From positions 1-6,976 of the forward strand of contig CAIOLZ010000194.1 in assembly GCA_903859265.1 (NCBI GenBank): DNA of 6,976 nucleotides, given 5' to 3'. The first letter of the stretch is position 1. Each line of letters opens with the position of its first letter. Positions 6,801 through 6,976 of the stretch are shown piece by piece. A program made the translations under genes and the position numbers. The notes below the pieces were generated by a model. The model did not search any database. It saw nothing but the letters and a program-made list of their open reading frames with translations, and had not been told where the DNA came from. Source of the stretch: an uncultured beta proteobacterium (GTDB lineage: Bacteria; Pseudomonadota; Gammaproteobacteria; Burkholderiales; Burkholderiaceae_C).

Positions 6801-6810
6801 TTATTGTTGG

Positions 6811-6850
6811 AGGCTGGTAAACGCAAGGTTTATCAGCCTTTTTGCTTTTT
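6811..6850 (+). terminator. Rho-independent terminator after tRNA-Pro
   Basis: AGGCTGGTAAAC (6811-6822) pairs with GTTTATCAGCCT (6828-6839) over 12 base pairs with one G-U, around a 5-base loop. It is followed by TTTT (6840-6843), GC and a further TTTTT. It begins 10 bases after the tRNA CCA and should end the tRNA-Pro transcript before tRNA-Arg. Confidence 0.9.
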
Positions 6851-6875
6851 GCAGCGCATCGCGCAACTCGGCACG

Positions 6876-6888
6876 TAAAATCTGCGCC
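6876..6888 (+). promoter_or_regulatory. Candidate -10 and GC-rich discriminator for tRNA-Arg
   Basis: TAAAAT (6876-6881, five of six matches to TATAAT) is followed by CTGCGCC. A GC-rich stretch between the -10 and the start site is typical of stable-RNA promoters under stringent (ppGpp) control. The start would be about 6888-6890, a few bases before the tRNA. The -35 is weak: TTGCAG at 6849-6854 is 21 bases away, longer than normal. Confidence 0.45.
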
Positions 6889-6892
6889 GAAT

Positions 6893-6969
6893 CAGCCAGT
6901 AGCTCATCCGGATAGAGCACGAACCTTCTAAGTTCGGGGTAGGGGGTTCGAGTCCCTCCTGGCTGGCCA
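6893..6969 (+). tRNA. tRNA-Arg (anticodon UCU)
   Basis: The 77-base gene forms a full cloverleaf. The acceptor is CAGCCAG/CTGGCTG. The D stem GCTC/GAGC encloses the loop ATCCGGATA. The anticodon stem CGAAC/GTTCG carries the loop CTTCTAA with TCT at 6927-6929. The variable loop is five bases, and the T stem GGGGG/CCCTC (one G-U) carries the loop TTCGAGT. The discriminator is G and CCA is encoded at 6967-6969. It reads AGA/AGG, which are rare arginine codons in a genome of this composition. G73 and A37 match the equivalent E. coli argU tRNA. It is separated from tRNA-Pro by a terminator, so it is probably a separate transcript that may continue beyond the window. Confidence 0.97.
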
Positions 6970-6976
6970 TCAATTC

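Noticed and set aside
6893..6976. tRNA-Arg 3' end as an integration site for a mobile element
   Set aside because: tRNA genes often serve as attachment sites, but the window stops 7 bases after the CCA and shows no integrase or repeated tRNA 3' segment.

Overview
This window looks like an ordinary stretch of core chromosome from a betaproteobacterium. The LeuA, IlvC, PssA, Bpt and Aat sequences all read like betaproteobacterial orthologues, and the ilvC-pssA-leuA order is characteristic of that group. Base composition is moderately GC-rich and even. I cannot name a genus. No insertion sequence, phage gene, CRISPR array, toxin-antitoxin pair or defence gene is visible, and I did not find a new multi-gene system.

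Left part (1-3190, plus strand): the 3' two thirds of ilvC (ketol-acid reductoisomerase), a Rho-independent terminator and a second hairpin, then pssA (phosphatidylserine synthase) and, 28 bases later, leuA (2-isopropylmalate synthase). IlvC and LeuA belong to branched-chain amino acid synthesis. The product made from the IlvC product, 2-oxoisovalerate, is the substrate of LeuA. PssA belongs to phospholipid synthesis and sits between them.

Middle (3191-4350, plus strand): a 131-base gap holds a plausible sigma-70 promoter and a leader hairpin. It is followed by a secreted PBP7-type D,D-peptidase of the cell wall (pbpG) with all three serine-acyl-enzyme motifs. It ends 10 bases from the stop of the convergent gene.

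Right part, minus strand (4361-6667): aat, bpt and an IclR-family regulator read leftwards, probably as one operon. aat and bpt overlap, and bpt and iclR are 20 bases apart. Aat and Bpt are the two aminoacyl-tRNA-protein transferases of the bacterial N-degron (Leu/N-degron) pathway. They add Leu or Phe to basic N-termini and Leu to acidic N-termini, marking proteins for ClpS/ClpAP. The IclR regulator's effector is unknown.

Far right, plus strand (6668-6976): tRNA-Pro(UGG) with its own -10 element and a strong terminator, then tRNA-Arg(UCU) with a separate -10 element and GC-rich discriminator. Both tRNA genes encode the 3' CCA. The open frame of aat runs antisense through tRNA-Pro, which creates a false N-terminal extension. 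The true start is at 6667.
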